Below are positions 12,813 through 23,888 of a stretch of DNA of 64,000 nt, one piece after another; position 1 is the first letter of the stretch; the number at the start of each line of letters is the position of its first letter. The notes under the pieces were generated by a model. The model was not told where the DNA came from. It worked only from the letters and a program-made list of their open reading frames with translations, and ran no database searches. The position numbers and the translations under genes are program-made. Where the stretch lies: contig NC_135565.1 in the NCBI RefSeq assembly GCF_964340395.1, positions 18,255,209 through 18,319,208 of the forward strand. Direction: 5' to 3'. Source of the DNA: Glandiceps talaboti (lineage: Eukaryota; Hemichordata; Enteropneusta; Spengelidae).

Positions 12813-13328
12813 ATTCCCGGTGCTTTTATTTCTGTCACAGGTCAACCTCTACATAACACAAGTATTGCAATCCAAAGACTCGATGACGCTTCACTTGGTA
12901 TATTAAATTGGATATTATATCAATCAAAATTTGGAAGTAATCTACAATCACTAATCTAGCTATCAAATTTTCAATAACGGACTGACATTCATTCCTTCTA
13001 GGGTCACACGTTACATTTGAAAGCACTATTAACTTAATCTGCCCTCGATTAACGGAAATTTCATTATCAATCTCATTCTCTAAGAGGGATTTAATTGAAC
13101 CTACACATTTCGAACAAAATGACAAATTTTAAATTACACAAAAAAAAATATTTTAAAATGTTATTAATATCATTTTTTTGAATTATAGAAAAAATAAACT
13201 CGACAGATTCGATGCACATGTTTTACAAATGTTCATGACTAAAATATTAAAGAACGACAAAGAAATACGAGGAAACGTTGTTTTGAACAACTTTTAATAC
13301 TTTTGGTTTTATGTTCGTTGTCTGAGTA

Positions 13329-13495
13329 TCCATCTATTTATCTATCTACTTGTCTATCTGTCAATCTATCAATCAATCAACCAATCTGTCAGTCTCCTAG
13401 TATATATTTATATATCTATCTGTCTATCTATCTATCAATCTATCGGTCGTCTGGTATCTATCTACCTATCTACCTACCTACCTACCTCTACCTAC

Positions 13496-13578
<83 letters not shown>

Positions 13579-13588
13579 CCTACATACA
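13329..13588 (+). repeat. (TATC)n microsatellite
   Basis: Degenerate at its left half, pure (TATC)n from about 13497 to 13575. Confidence 0.95.
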
Positions 13589-14007
13589 TACACTTTGATT
13601 GTTTGTATCTGTCTTGTAATGTGTAATTGAAGTAATAGTGAAGATGTTTTGAAAGTATGCAATGAACGATACACGTGATGGCGAAAGGTCGGTGACCAAT
13701 GTCGTTTCAACTAGCGCCCTCTTCTCAAATACATGTGGGAAGTATAGGTTGTATCTAATATAGCAGCGTTATAGTTCATCTGTAAGTCAAAGAACGTTTA
13801 TTTTCAGTTAGTAATGTTTTACTCATACTAAATGGCCTCCAGTGTCATCGTATGTCTAAATATACCAAAGGTCAAGGGTCAGCTATATTTTCGAAAATAA
13901 GGAGATAAAAATCTTAAAATCACGGACAACATTAAAAATCATCACAATTTGTATATTGAGTAGGTTTTTTAAAAATATTTTCCAGAAACATTTATCACAT
14001 TTTATAA

Positions 14008-14249
14008 CTATTTTCTATTTTATCAAACTGGTTGTTAACTTCATCTGATACATGCCATAATGCCCGGACAACCACGCTGTTGACGGATGTTACTAACGTT
14101 GAAATCACGCCGTCTACACATGGTATTGCGTCGTCAGCTGGTGAGAGGATTTCCGCTGCACAAATTCGATTGTTAAAAAAGCCTAAACGACAGATAGAAT
14201 TTGTAACATCTGTACCGAGTTTAGTAGTCAACAATCTATGGACGTAAAT
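14008..14249 (+). other. Possible fossil or orphan terminal exon
   Basis: A stop-free + strand frame ends in TAA at 14247-14249, in a block visibly less AT-rich than its flanks, with AATAAA about 20 bases later. The translation is of mixed composition and ends SLVVNNLWT. No good splice acceptor lies inside the open part and I recognise no family. It may be a pseudogene fragment or chance. Confidence 0.2.
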
Positions 14250-14774
14250 GTATCTTTAAATGATTAAATAAATATTCCCATCGGAAACAAAGACGGTGTC
14301 TTTTAAGCTCAGAAACTTTACAGGTTTGTTACAAGATGGTGCGACCAACCCGCGGATAATACTGTAATGAAAAACTGTTTTCGTTGGTGATTCTCGCATT
14401 GAACTAATGGGTTAGGAAACGAGAATTGTTAAATCGGGAACAGCTTGAACGTCCATTAATCAGGTTACATCTTTTCACAGCCCTGCATTGTATTATTTTT
14501 ATAACATTGCAAGCTGTCTGATTATTCAAACTATTTAAGGCGAAGTATTACTGTTTCTGTTAATGCGACATCGAGATCATCATTTTCAATTTGTGGGTCA
14601 TTACCAAAATTACTTTAAAAAGTTACATCGTTGGCTAATAAATCTAACCAATGTAACTTTTGCATACCGCTTACGATTACGCGTCAGTGTCTGTAATTTA
14701 CAGAATTTTTGTGAGAGAAATCAACTGACTGAAGTACATGCATGTGACAGCTATAGTAAAATCTTAAAGCAAAA

Positions 14775-14795
14775 CGCACACACACACACACACAC

Positions 14796-14874
<79 letters not shown>

Positions 14875-14894
14875 TACATACATACATACATACA

Positions 14895-14926
<32 letters not shown>

Positions 14927-14999
14927 CATGCATCCATACATACATACATACATACATACATACATACATACATACATACATACATACATACATACATAC
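14775..14999 (+). repeat. (CA)n(CAGA)n(CATA)n compound microsatellite
   Basis: About 225 bases of uninterrupted array with three unit types in succession. Confidence 0.97.
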
Positions 15000-15699
15000 C
15001 AAGATAACATTGTTTTTGTAAAAACAAATTTCAAAGTAAAGTCCAAGAGTCCAAGTCAAAATCAGGATTAACACTGAGGTGAGAAAATTAGTTGTCTGGT
15101 AGAGACAAAGAAAAAGTGGTCCAAAATATTAAATAGAAAATAAAATCAAATAAATTTAATTATGCAATTCGTATACCTCCACTGATAAGATAAATGCCCT
15201 GTGAGAATCTGAGGTCGGTGTGAAACACTGGCCTTTAAAAAGTTCGAAGTGACACTTAACAGATACATATCGCAATGTATGACATCAAGGAAGTTCACGG
15301 ACATAATTATGTGCTTATATGTCACGATAGGGTAATTGCTGCGATTTCTTGACAAAATAAAAATCCCATCTTAATATGGAAATGCTTTCTATTTACCCAA
15401 TGACCAATAAAGTTCAGATATCAAAGCTAAAATTAGAGTCAGTTCGTTTTAATTCATTAACATAATCAATATGTTTGTAAAATTAATAAACATTTTCAAA
15501 AGTTGATATTATTTTCTCTTTAAGACCGAGAATCCTCTCATAAACTATAGTATAAATATCTAGTTTAACTCTATGCAAGGTCACTGTGATCGACCTAACT
15601 AATCATGGGTTTTTAACATGTCGAATAAAACCTAACCCGAACGGTGTTTGCATGTATGGCTAGAGAGATTTATTTACAACACACAAAGAAGACAGAAAA

Positions 15700-15894
15700 C
15701 ATGTTGAGGCGTCAGCTGCTACTGCCCATATATGGAAATTTACTAAACACACAATATGCAAATGAAGGCCGCCTAAACGAGTCGCGAACGTAATCATCGA
15801 GAATTATTTTATCGTGATGATTGCGAAAGAGTTCAATATGGAGGTTACTGTCTATTAACGATTCATACTGAAGAAGGGAAAGTCAGAAAGACAG
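15700..15894 (+). other. Probable noncoding first exon of UST-like 1
   Basis: The donor AAAGACAG|GTGAGT at 15894/15895 is strong and pairs with acceptor GTTGTTGCCAG|GAATC at 16491/16492, 38 bases before the UST-like 1 ATG. The left boundary is a guess; I see no clear TATA box. Confidence 0.4.
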
Positions 15895-16529
15895 GTGAGT
15901 GACGATACCCGTCTGCATGGCTTCAAAAACCTATTCAAAATTACAACCATAAAATGGCGGACGTTGTCTGCGTGATTAGACTAAAATAATGTATTCATAA
16001 ACGTTTTGGTGACACAATCACTCCTTTCACCGAAGGAGCTTAAATATGTTTTTTAATTAGGTTTTATGAAATTGTTGAAGTTAATAGTTTAACACACAGA
16101 TTCATGTTATTTGTTATTCATTATTAATACCTCCGTGATGTAAAAACATTGATTTAACATGAAACCTCCAATAAAATGGTGTGGACGTGTTTGTTAATAC
16201 CTACCATTCATTATTGTTAACAGAAATGCGCCTACATACTGAACTTTCGTTATTAAGCTATTTTCCGAATGTTATTTGACATGTAATATATATCTCGCGG
16301 GTTCATGCTTCATTGCATTCAAAACTACACACTGCCCATGCGCGCATTCACTGACCGCACACGATTACAATATTTGATTGTCCGCCATATTTGATCACAT
16401 ATTTCCTGTGAAATGCCTCGTCTGCAATATTTGATACTCAAATACACACTAATCAACCACTACGTTCTGTTTTTGTTGTTGTTGTTGCCAGGAATCTCCA
16501 CATAATCATCGAAAGAACAAATACTAAAA

Positions 16530-17570
16530 ATGAAGCTGGATCTTCGATTCTACCAACCCTTCCTTAACAATGCCAAAACAAGAATGGTCCTGTATTTTAT
16601 GTACAAACGATGTTCCATCGTTGCTGTGGCAACAGTTATTTTGTTCTCGGTTTACTTCTCCTTGGCTAATCTTGCTCGAGTATACGACGGATTAGTGATT
16701 AATGCTGGAGGATCAGGTTTTGGAGATTCAAAATCCATAAGAGATTCTATTGAAGATGACCTTCAACCAGTGCTTCAATTTACCAATCTTTCTTGGTCAG
16801 AAAGCAGTATAATTTTTAACCGAATTGAAAGAACAGGAAGTCGGACGTTAATACGAGTCATGGAGAGACTTGGTAGAAAATACAATTATAGTTTGATTAC
16901 CAGTGATGACTGGGCCCTAAAGTATATGGGCCTAGAAGACCAGAAAGCGTTGGTCCATGACGTCAACAAACAAAGAACACCATTTGTTTATGAACGTTCA
17001 GTACATTACGTACATTTTCCACGATTTGGGTCTAAGCAACCGGCTTGGGTCAGCCTTATTCGTGACCCTTTACGTCGCATCATATCCTTGTACTACTTCA
17101 AGCGGTATGGTGACATCGGAACTAGACCTAACGCCACCGATACATCATCAAAACCCGGGTTTGATGAGTGTGTAACTAAAAATCAACCCGAGTGTAGTCT
17201 AAAGAATGTCTTTCGTGTCATCCCGTACTTCTGTGGCCAGAGTGCCGGATGCAGAGTGCCAAATAAATGGGCTTTAGAGACTGCAAAGAAAAATGTCATC
17301 GAAAACTTTAAATTTGTTGGTGTTCTTGAAGAAATGAATACTACATTTCAAGTTTTAGAAGCCCTTCTACCACAATATTTCCACGGTGCTTCTAGGGTTT
17401 ACAAAGCCATAGTAAGCTCTGGTATAGTTGATCAGTTCAAATCGTTTCCGGGTGTACCCCCTTCTGAACAAGCTTTGACAAAAATGAAGGGCCGGTTGGC
17501 TCTGGAATATGAATTTTATGAATTTGTTAAAGAGAGGATGGCTACTTTAAAACAGGACCTGATCAACTAA
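16530..17570 (+). CDS. Uronyl 2-O-sulfotransferase-like protein 1
   Basis: Single coding exon, 346 aa (human UST 406). Type II Golgi topology: short basic N-terminus, membrane segment about 28-46, stem, then the sulfotransferase domain. UST moves sulfate from PAPS to O-2 of uronate in chondroitin/dermatan sulfate. The 5'-phosphosulfate loop reads NRIERTGSRT (97-106), with Arg101 where the family has Lys. The 3'-phosphate loop reads RDPLRRIIS (178-186). H159 aligns with the second histidine of the family H-x-H and S157 replaces the first. Cysteines 214/222 and 235/241 (YFCGQSAGC) match the disulfide positions of 2-O-sulfotransferases. The start is the first ATG after a splice acceptor at 16491. 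Closest in motifs to UST-like 2. The Lys-to-Arg change makes normal activity doubtful. Confidence 0.93.
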   Translation: MKLDLRFYQPFLNNAKTRMVLYFMYKRCSIVAVATVILFSVYFSLANLARVYDGLVINAGGSGFGDSKSIRDSIEDDLQPVLQFTNLSWSESSIIFNRIERTGSRTLIRVMERLGRKYNYSLITSDDWALKYMGLEDQKALVHDVNKQRTPFVYERSVHYVHFPRFGSKQPAWVSLIRDPLRRIISLYYFKRYGDIGTRPNATDTSSKPGFDECVTKNQPECSLKNVFRVIPYFCGQSAGCRVPNKWALETAKKNVIENFKFVGVLEEMNTTFQVLEALLPQYFHGASRVYKAIVSSGIVDQFKSFPGVPPSEQALTKMKGRLALEYEFYEFVKERMATLKQDLIN

Positions 17571-17732
17571 AAGTCAATGACGACTGACTTCATGAGATTA
17601 AATAAGTAATCAAAATATAAACAAAAATACTTTATAGTTCGAATGTTTTGATTTTCACCATGTACAATGAATACTAATTTTGAATACCGTTAATGCTTCT
17701 GTATGGTGCATATCTTATGTGTTACATAATTA

Positions 17733-17738
17733 AATAAA
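17733..17738 (+). terminator. Poly(A) signal of UST-like 1
   Basis: AATAAA 163 bases after the stop codon, followed by a T/G-rich stretch (TTTTGTTCTTGTTTTC). Confidence 0.65.
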
Positions 17739-18023
17739 ATTTTGTTCTTGTTTTCTTTTATATCATTTGCCTTGCCTCTTTATTTTGGCATACTTGTGTA
17801 CGCATTACATACAACCCACAAACGCTGTGAATATTTCTGGGGTAACTTGTTTTCAATTGTGAGCAATGACCAATTAAAAATCAATGTCTTAACTTCATTA
17901 CATATTTCAGAGTAATTTATATCTTATACTACACGATAAATCAAACTATATACGACAAAAAGAAAACTTGATTTAATGTTAATAAATACAATATGATGCA
18001 GTCTCACTTTGATCAGCAATAAC

Positions 18024-18347
18024 TGATTACAACATGACACAACACACTACAACACAACTCATAAAACATGACACAACACACTACAACACAACTCATTACA
18101 ACATGACACAACACACTACAACGCAACTCATTACAACATGACACAACACACTACAACACAACTCATAAAACATGACACAACACACTACAACACAACTCAT
18201 TACAACATGACACAACACACTACAACACAACTCATTACAACATGACACAACACACTACAACACAACTCATTACAACATGACACAACACACTACAACGCAA
18301 CTCATTACAACATGACACAACACACTGCAACACAACTCATTGCAACA
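18024..18347 (+). repeat. 35-base minisatellite, nine copies
   Basis: The unit CATGACACAACACACTACAA plus CACAACTCATTACAA recurs nine times, counting CATGACAC at 18033, 18067, 18102, 18137, 18171, 18206, 18241, 18276 and 18311. Two units are 34 bases (CATAAAA in place of CATTACAA). Confidence 0.92.
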
Positions 18348-19199
18348 TAAAATGCAATCTTATTAAATAAGACATCTTGAAATGTCAGCATATCAACTTG
18401 AATTTTCTACTTTACAAAATAACAGCACACAATTTGAGTTGGCTGGTCTCCTTACACCGGGTTTGCGTTCTTCTTTGTTATTTCAATGAATAAGTAAAGT
18501 ACCTCATATTAAAATGAAAGTGGTAAACAGTGACAAACGTTTTAGATAAGAAGGAATCAACAGTCGATTGCACGTTTATTTTGCAATTCACGATTGCGCA
18601 TGCCCACTGGAATGAAGAGTTGACTTTAGGCCAAATAAAAAAATGGCGTGTTTCCGGTAACCTGACCGATCTTATTTTAAGCCGCCGACACTAAACATTT
18701 TCTAATATTCAAAGAAAATGCAAAATGGCGAGAATTTAATTCAATTTTCATGTAACTTTTCTTGTCAAAGTATCCATGGTCAATTCTTTTTTTTTTAAAG
18801 ATTCTCATTCCAGAAAAATCGAGTCTTTCAAAAATGTTGAAAAAAAGTTGAATTTATACAATACAGTCTGCATATAACTTGGTCTACTTCTTCATTTACT
18901 ACTTTTACACCTCATCAAACTATCACTGGGAAGTATTGTGACCAATGCGTACCTTGTTTTTGGGTCTAAACAATTTCTTGGCAACAAAGTTTAGTTTGGC
19001 AATCATCATTATCATGTAACACCATTTGGTTTACAATAATACTCGGTACTCGTACTTTCCTTTCTTTTGATTATTTCTAAACACCCTTGATTTTTCCTTT
19101 TCTCAGAACCACTTGTGGAAGTATTATGAGATGTAGAGAAAGAGATCATGCATTTTGGAGATATCACACATCATCTCTTATGATTCAACTAAACATTAA

Positions 19200-19532
19200 C
19201 GTGGCCTTATTTTATAATTTTGATTTATAAAACAGCTTTATTATGTTTTTCTGTCACTTTAAAAATTCAATATGACAAAAAGTATTGACTAAATCCGTGT
19301 TTGTACATTGATAAATTGTGAAAAACTGAAGTATGTCAGAAGTTTGTTACTAACGGGATTATTATTGTACGTACAATAACAAAATATTTTACACATTTTC
19401 AAATATTTTGCAATTGATTAAGTTAGACATATTGACTCAGTCTTCGTTGCTTTATATTGTACATTAAAGGAGAAAATTATAGTGGGGTTGTTCATTAATT
19501 AAATATGCCAATTCTCATCCATTTGGCCATCA
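19200..19532. mobile_element. Fold-back element, diverged copy 2
   Basis: Shares the body of 8904-9246: TTATAAAACAGCTTTATTATG, TTGTACGTACAATAACAA at the centre and CCAATTCTCATCCATTTGGC at the right. The arms are eroded, so this is an older copy. Confidence 0.6.
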
Positions 19533-22022
19533 AATATCAAAAGGTTGCATGCTAGTAGTGTAGGAAGGTATATGAAGTACAGGACCTTCTTGAAGTGGTA
19601 CTTTCTTGAAAGAACATTAACATAACTTCAAAAGTTACATCAGACCACTAATTGTTTGGTGGTCTGAGACCTAACAGTCTCAAACATCTCGTTAGGTAAA
19701 CCATATGCTGTTATAAAGTATTTCTAAGTAAAATATAATTTGTATCAAAAGACCTGCAAATGTTCAAAATTACTGTATGTTTTACCTTTAACGCAATTTA
19801 TGAATTAAAAGAACACTGTAAATTATTAATACGTCATATTATGTTTTGTTTATGACTATTTAGTTCAGTGTTTTAATATATTCTTGAGAGCTACAGTAAG
19901 ATCTACTCGTAGGAAAATAATTAGAAGGACACGTAATCAATTTTCATACTACTGCCAGAATGATATCTGACATTAAATAGTGTACCATTTTAGTTTGCAT
20001 AATGCATTACTAAGGTAACACGTTGACATGTATTCATTGCGCCAATACAAATTTATCAATTTGTTAACACTTTTTCACACTTCATTTAGCTTTTATATTG
20101 TTTACTGAAAGAATTATTTACCCATTTATATTACTGCGGATGAAGATTAATAACAGTATTTTATGAATAAGATATTCATACATTTCCTGTGATTTTATCA
20201 ATGTATGATGTGAACAACCTAGTGACGTCACAGGAGTTATTTGTATGAATTTTCACAGCTGTATCTAATACAATGGCCAAACGTCTAGATATTGCCCCCA
20301 GTTTGGTACATTTGTGGACGATACCACTATTGGGTGCCCATGGGGGTGCTAGTGAATAAACAGATGTGCGATTTGGTCCTTGATGTGATTGATAGATTTC
20401 TAATCCAGTTCTTAATTGATGTGGAATCTGCCAATCCGTTTTACTGGGTAAGTTGGATGAATTTGTCTGTTTTAATCTGAGAGTGCTTTCCTACATTATG
20501 AACAAACGCACCAAATGAAAGCTGATGATTTGAAAGCAGTCGATGACGTGTCCAATCAAGGTAAATATACAGAGATTATCGCCTTGATGGTGACTTCAAT
20601 GGTAAATTTCAATTTTAAGATAATAGCATGAATGAGATGAATTCTGTTCCCATGCACTAGTAGTCTACGATGCAGATATGTACTTTAGAATCACAGACAT
20701 AACGGGTCAGTGACATGACATCTACCACCCTTGTTAATGTATTCTTTTCACATGAAAACTGTGTAAAAAACACATATGACCCTCATGTCGGATTACACTA
20801 CATAATCTAGTATGTATATGCGTAAAAACGGATACTCGTTATTTTTGATTATCACTACTTTTGCATGAAATTTTTGATCATTATTTTACAATTTTTAATT
20901 CAAAATGCTTCCAGTGGCATTATTACCTTGTTGTTGACAGAAGGGTCATTCAAAAATTTCATTTTGAATACTCGAAAAGAGCTCTGTTGTCTAACAATCA
21001 CGTGCAACGTTATGGACGAGCAATCACGCGAAATCGACTATGACATTATAAACCGTGTGTATTGATTCATCGTGATATAAAACCGTCAACTTAAATTAGT
21101 ATTTAGAGAATCATATTAGTTTCTGGATAAAAATAGTGGGATTCAAAATGTAGTAACATGCATTCTTGCATACATTTTTGTCGGAAAAATGAAGGAACAG
21201 TATAATACTTAACAGAGAAGTTTACTATGTAGTATTGCCATGATAGGTAGACATTATCTTCGTGAAGAAAGCTTCATCAAATTACATGGACAAGTCAATA
21301 GAATGCCTTCTTGATATCATTGTAGCAGACAATTGGGGGCGTTTACATGTATGACGAACTGATGGTATGTGTGTGGTCTCACTCTGTAGTTTTTCACAGT
21401 CTAGTCACTGTATCTACATTATGCCTCATTTCAATTTCTCGTTGATATCAGGTGCAATCAACTATACTTCTCTTGCAAAAAGCTGTTCTCACGCATGTTT
21501 TCAGTGGATGGGTCATTATTTTTAGATCGGTAGCAGGAGGGGAACAAGCAAGAAAGAATTGCAGCAGGGAAGTCCTGATTTTGATACTTTAAGAGGGGAA
21601 AACATGATGACATGATGTAACGTAACGTCAATTGTGTACGCCAAAATGCATGGTTGGTATAGTGGAAAGCACATACATTTACCTGGTGGATATTGGGTAA
21701 ATCATTCCCAATATTGGATGGGCAGTCGGTTGGCGGACAGGATAAACATAGTGAGAAGGGGGGGGGGGGGGCAGATATCCTTCATCACTGTGACCAGTGG
21801 GAGGGCACATAAGAACAGCGAAACACCCTCCGCACAATTTTTTGGGGAAGCGATTCTATAAAAAACAGCATTTTTTAGCGGAAACAACATATAAATAATG
21901 AAATCCACAAATCTGCCCATCGACTACAACTGTTGATATACACAACTCACTAAATGATGCAGTGTTCTTGAAGACACACTCCGGCAAAATTGTCATTATT
22001 TATTCTAATTTTCTCCTACTAG

Positions 22023-22064
22023 GAAGTAGTGGTAGATAGACGTACTGTCTGACTATATGACGTC
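22023..22064 (+). promoter_or_regulatory. UST-like 2 leader after splice acceptor, with TGACGTCA at the start codon
   Basis: The acceptor TTTTCTCCTACTAG|GAAG at 22022/22023 ends a probable 5'-UTR intron. A TGACGTCA palindrome at 22058-22065 runs into the A of the ATG. If transcription can also start here, it would be a CREB/ATF-type site at the promoter; otherwise it is only leader sequence. Confidence 0.4.
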
Positions 22065-23642
22065 ATGAACTTTGAAGTCACAAGGGAACTTATTCTGAAG
22101 AAGTTTGCGAAATGGAATGCGAGTGTGTCCCTGACTTATATCAGACGATATTACCAGACTGGCACTGCCGTTGCACTTATTGTGATATTGCTAACAATGA
22201 GCATGATGAACTTGTTACACCGAAAAGGGAATATAGTCAGTGTTCCTGTCAGTAGTGCTGCTGAAGCATCGCTAAATTTCTCATCGTTAACGGATAAAAT
22301 CGATTTACCGCCTCCCGAACCACACGCGGGGTTACCAATCGATGTAGGCGAAACGTCCAGGGCAAATAAAGTAATTTACAATCGGATTGACAAGAGTGGA
22401 ACAAGGACATTTTTGTATATCATTGAAAAATTAGCATTGAGAAATAAATTCAATCATGTTTCGAGTGACATTTGGGCTGAAAAATATACAAACAGTGAAG
22501 AACAAAAGAGCATGATCACAGACGTGAATACCAACCCACCACCATTGCTGTATGATAGACCTGTACACTACATACATTTTCCACGTTATGGCGCCAACCA
22601 GCCAACTTGGATTAGCCTCGTTCGCGACCCCATTGAACGATTCGTTTCTTTATTTTATTACAAACGTTATGGTGATGTACGGACGAGGCCCGACACATTC
22701 ATTAATGCGTCTGATTCGATCGTAAAACAAACATTTGACGATTGTGTTCTGAAAAATAACGCAGAATGCAGCACTAAAAGCGTCATGCAAATTATTCCGT
22801 ACTTTTGTGGGCAAGGAGTAGGATGTAGAATACCTAATCGATGGGCTCTTGAAACTGCAAAAAGAAACATCATCGATAATTTTGTGGTTGTTGGTGTATT
22901 GGAAGAATTGAACACAACATTATTTGTTCTTGAAAATGTTCTTCCTCAGTTTTTCAAGGGTGCTGAGGATGCGTATCTGTCACTTCTGTTTTCGGGAGTC
23001 GTTCGCGGGTATTCTTCCTTTGCTGGGGAGGTACCGTCTAAAGAAGCTATGGCTAAAATGAAGGAAAGACTGGCATTGGAGTATGAGCTTTACTACTTTA
23101 TAAAAGAACGACTAGCACTGATGAAAAAAGAATTCATGGCGCGTCCATTGCTAAACTACATTCTTGTCAATGGTCAATCTCAATCTGAAAATGTGGATGT
23201 TCTACAGCCAGACAGGGAAGAAGTCCTTGAAAATGAAGACATGTACAACAATGTGGAACATACAGAGGAAGAACTTGACAATATAGATGCCAGTCACGAG
23301 AACGGAGCAGATGAAACACCTGAGAACGAGGATGGAATGAATCAGGAAGTTGCAAATGCAGACGACGAAACTGAGATCGACGAGAATCTTAAAACCGAAT
23401 CGTTGAATACGGATCAAGACATTGCTGAGAACGAGGACGTCAACAAAGACGAGGAAATCAGGGAAGAGGATTTAAAAGTTGATGTGGTAAATGCAGATGA
23501 GGTTGCAGAGAACATGGATGACCCAATAACAGAAACAGTAAATGCAATTGAAGACACCGGAAATGACGACAATTCGAACCCTGATACTGAAAATACAATT
23601 AGTGATGATGTTGGAGATCTCCCTGAACAACAAGAAAGATAA
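22065..23642 (+). CDS. Uronyl 2-O-sulfotransferase-like protein 2 with acidic tail
   Basis: Single coding exon, 525 aa, the longest of the four paralogs. Membrane anchor about 33-51, proline-bearing stem, then the sulfotransferase domain (about 100-360). The PAPS 5' loop reads NRIDKSGTRT (106-115) with the family Lys present. The 3' loop reads RDPIERFVS (188-196). H169 is kept and P167 stands where the first histidine of H-x-H would be. Cysteines 227/235 and 248/254 match the conserved pairs. Beyond the normal end of the fold come about 150 residues dominated by Glu, Asp and Asn in loose repeats (ENED, ENEDG, AENEDVN, AENMDD). Human UST also ends acidic but only briefly. The tail would lie in the Golgi lumen and might bind cations or basic partners (inference). 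A leader acceptor lies 42 bases upstream. Confidence 0.93.
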   Translation: MNFEVTRELILKKFAKWNASVSLTYIRRYYQTGTAVALIVILLTMSMMNLLHRKGNIVSVPVSSAAEASLNFSSLTDKIDLPPPEPHAGLPIDVGETSRANKVIYNRIDKSGTRTFLYIIEKLALRNKFNHVSSDIWAEKYTNSEEQKSMITDVNTNPPPLLYDRPVHYIHFPRYGANQPTWISLVRDPIERFVSLFYYKRYGDVRTRPDTFINASDSIVKQTFDDCVLKNNAECSTKSVMQIIPYFCGQGVGCRIPNRWALETAKRNIIDNFVVVGVLEELNTTLFVLENVLPQFFKGAEDAYLSLLFSGVVRGYSSFAGEVPSKEAMAKMKERLALEYELYYFIKERLALMKKEFMARPLLNYILVNGQSQSENVDVLQPDREEVLENEDMYNNVEHTEEELDNIDASHENGADETPENEDGMNQEVANADDETEIDENLKTESLNTDQDIAENEDVNKDEEIREEDLKVDVVNADEVAENMDDPITETVNAIEDTGNDDNSNPDTENTISDDVGDLPEQQER

Positions 23643-23882
23643 TATATGCACTATATATATACACCAATTTCCCAATTTTGAACAACTTCTAAATATAAAC
23701 CAGTAAAGTGTGAAAAGTAAACGGTTTTGTGTGTTGTCCGATCTTTCCTTTCTACTTCTATTCCCTATCCTTATCTATTTTGATTGAACCACGTCCAATA
23801 CTTTTTTTTTAAATTTCGAATCTTTCTTTATTTGTCAACTTGTCTTACTTGTTCTTTAGGCGACAAGGAGTTATTTGTAGAT

Positions 23883-23888
23883 AATAAA
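23883..23888 (+). terminator. Candidate poly(A) signal of UST-like 2
   Basis: AATAAA about 240 bases past the stop codon; the first such hexamer downstream of the gene. Confidence 0.5.

Larger units (their letters stand above)
11989..16529. other. Intergenic region between gene A and UST-like 1
   Basis: Holds the 3' end of gene A, three long tetranucleotide arrays, an isolated less AT-rich open frame near 14.0-14.25 kb with AATAAA just downstream, and the probable noncoding first exon of UST-like 1 ending at 15894. No certain gene. Confidence 0.6.
17571..22064. other. Intergenic region between UST-like 1 and 2
   Basis: Contains the UST-like 1 3' end, a 35-base minisatellite (18024-18347), a diverged fold-back element (19200-19532) and the UST-like 2 leader with an acceptor at 22022. 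The short frames at 20.3, 20.9 and 21.7 kb do not look coding. Confidence 0.65.

Noticed and set aside
12616-12959. ORFs of 60-99 codons on both strands
   Set aside because: Driven by the (GTAT)n array; periodic Met-Tyr-Val-Cys or His-Thr-Tyr-Ile composition.
14563-15074. ORFs of 87-152 codons on both strands
   Set aside because: Mostly (CAGA)n and (CATA)n translation, with short chance extensions.
18024-18347. CRISPR-like regular repeats of about 35 bases
   Set aside because: Units are contiguous with no spacers, and the locus is animal nuclear DNA; a minisatellite explains it.
20273-20480. Short plus-strand frames near 20.3 kb (MAKRLDIAPS and others)
   Set aside because: 28 codons and 62 codons in different frames, no splice context or family resemblance.
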